Assembly: GCA_021107195.1 (NCBI GenBank) | Contig: JAIOTF010000164.1 | Coordinates: 1 to 11,385, forward strand | DNA: 11,385 nucleotides | Source: Anaerolineaceae bacterium | GTDB taxonomy: Bacteria > Chloroflexota > Anaerolineae > Anaerolineales > Anaerolineaceae | Reading direction: 5' to 3' | Part shown: one piece after another, positions 10,694-11,385 of the stretch | Layout of the letters: each line of letters starts with the position of its first letter | Position numbering within the stretch: the stretch's first letter is position 1 | Notes under the pieces: generated by a model | Told to the model about the DNA's origin: nothing | The model's database searches: none | Seen by the model: the letters and a program-made list of their open reading frames with translations, nothing else | Made by a program: the position numbers and the translations under genes

Positions 10694-11385
10694 TTAAGAA
10701 GCGTTTGAACGGGCTTTCACCTCCTCTAAGCACTTCTGGCGAAGTATTGTACCGGCTTCGTCCGCGGGATTGAACTTCCCTGCAGCGTAAAACTGGAGTG
10801 CTGCATCGGACATTTCGGCCAGGGTTTTGCCCTGATGCTTGACGGCAATTCCGGCTCCTTTGGGAACCAGGTAAGGCGTCTCATCTGCGGGAGCTGCTTC
10901 AGGTTTGGCTTGGGCGGTTGATTTTGCTTTAGCCTTTTCCCGAGAGGGTTTGGTTTGGGGCTTTGCCGGAGTTGCATTTGCCGGAGCTGATTTCGCTTTG
11001 GCCTCTGCAGCATTTGCCGACTTGTTTCCTGGGGCAGTAGCGGCTTTCGCCGCAGTTTGTGGTTGTGAAGAACATTGGCGCCGCCCTTGGCTCCGATTGC
11101 CGCCGGTAGTGTTATGGGAGCGTTTTCCCATGTAAACTGACTCTTGGAACCCGATCTGGCTGACAGCGTTGCCGATCATGTTGGTGATCGCGCCTTTCAA
11201 GGCGTATTGCATCTGTTTGTTTTCCGAGCCGCCGGATGCGGTGATAGTGATCTTTTGTTGTTGTCCAGCATCATCAACCATCATGAACCAGAATGTGCCG
11301 GCTCTCAGCAATATTGCTGTCCAGTCATCTTTCGCCCCATTCTGAAAGAGCAGGTTGTCGGGGGTGTATTCGTATCCCCAACCCA
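10694..11385 (-). CDS. Probable Rad52/Erf-type single-strand annealing protein, N-terminus cut by window edge
   Basis: The frame is open from the right edge; a TTG at 11311 is internal, because the frame continues upstream as GWGYEYTPDNLLFQNGAKDD. Residues just after it (FWFMMVDDAGQQQKITITAS, then QMQYALKGAITNMIGNAVSQ, IGFQESVYMG) resemble the end of Rad52/DdrA/Erf annealing domains, where a lysine-rich 'K-G-A-x-T-x-A-x-x-x-A-x-x-x-G' helix precedes a 'Y' motif. A low-complexity Ala/Lys/Pro linker of about 65 residues follows, then a small C-terminal domain (GAGIAVKHQGKTLAEMSDAA, LQFYAAGKFNPADEAGTI) of the kind found at the end of some phage recombination proteins. It would anneal complementary single strands. 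The family call rests on pattern, not alignment. Confidence 0.5.
   Translation of the reverse strand, partial: GWGYEYTPDNLLFQNGAKDDWTAILLRAGTFWFMMVDDAGQQQKITITASGGSENKQMQYALKGAITNMIGNAVSQIGFQESVYMGKRSHNTTGGNRSQGRRQCSSQPQTAAKAATAPGNKSANAAEAKAKSAPANATPAKPQTKPSREKAKAKSTAQAKPEAAPADETPYLVPKGAGIAVKHQGKTLAEMSDAALQFYAAGKFNPADEAGTILRQKCLEEVKARSNAS

Overview
This is a bacterial window, almost entirely coded on the minus strand. It looks like the DNA-metabolism region of a mobile replicon (phage, large plasmid or integrated element) rather than an ordinary chromosome. Bacterial origin follows from strong GGAGG ribosome binding sites, two lipoprotein signal peptides with lipoboxes, and intrinsic terminators. 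No taxonomic marker is present. A distant impression of Chloroflexota-type hypothetical proteins (the SWIM-like gene) is only a weak guess.

Layout in the direction of transcription, right to left: a C-terminal part of a probable single-strand annealing protein (10694 to the right edge); an AT-rich spacer with two hairpins; a protein with two probable OB-folds (9538-10455) followed 12 bases later by an 86-base tRNA-like element (9440-9525); a frame-broken gene (8836-9266), a coding-looking fragment (8695-8846) and a small membrane protein (8378-8698); about 450 bases of dense hairpins (7924-8370); an 85-residue unknown (7666-7923). Then comes the only plus-strand unit, an AbrB-type antitoxin with a RelE/ParE-like toxin (6880-7442). 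After it, again on minus, are an unknown gene (6313-6672), a frame-broken small gene, two small genes and a 58-residue ORF leading in overlap into a sliding clamp, dnaN (4069-5244). Next is an operon of a Cas4/RecB-like nuclease, a small winged-helix-like protein and a tandem-OB single-strand binding protein (1901-3950). Last come a SWIM-like zinc protein, two lipoproteins (512-1752) and the N-terminal part of a RadC-family protein running off the left edge.

The clamp, the SSB-like proteins, the nuclease, the RadC-like protein and the annealing protein together suggest a self-supplied replication and recombination toolkit. Three features tie the genes together: a repeated initiation element close to ATTTCAATTGGAGGAAA in front of most genes, blocks of tandem hairpins between transcription units, and a shared C-terminal tail ending in Ile/Val-Pro-Asp on four otherwise different proteins. 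The toxin-antitoxin cassette appears to have landed between one such initiation element and its gene. Three apparent frame breaks all lie on homopolymer runs, so sequencing error must be excluded before calling those genes dead.
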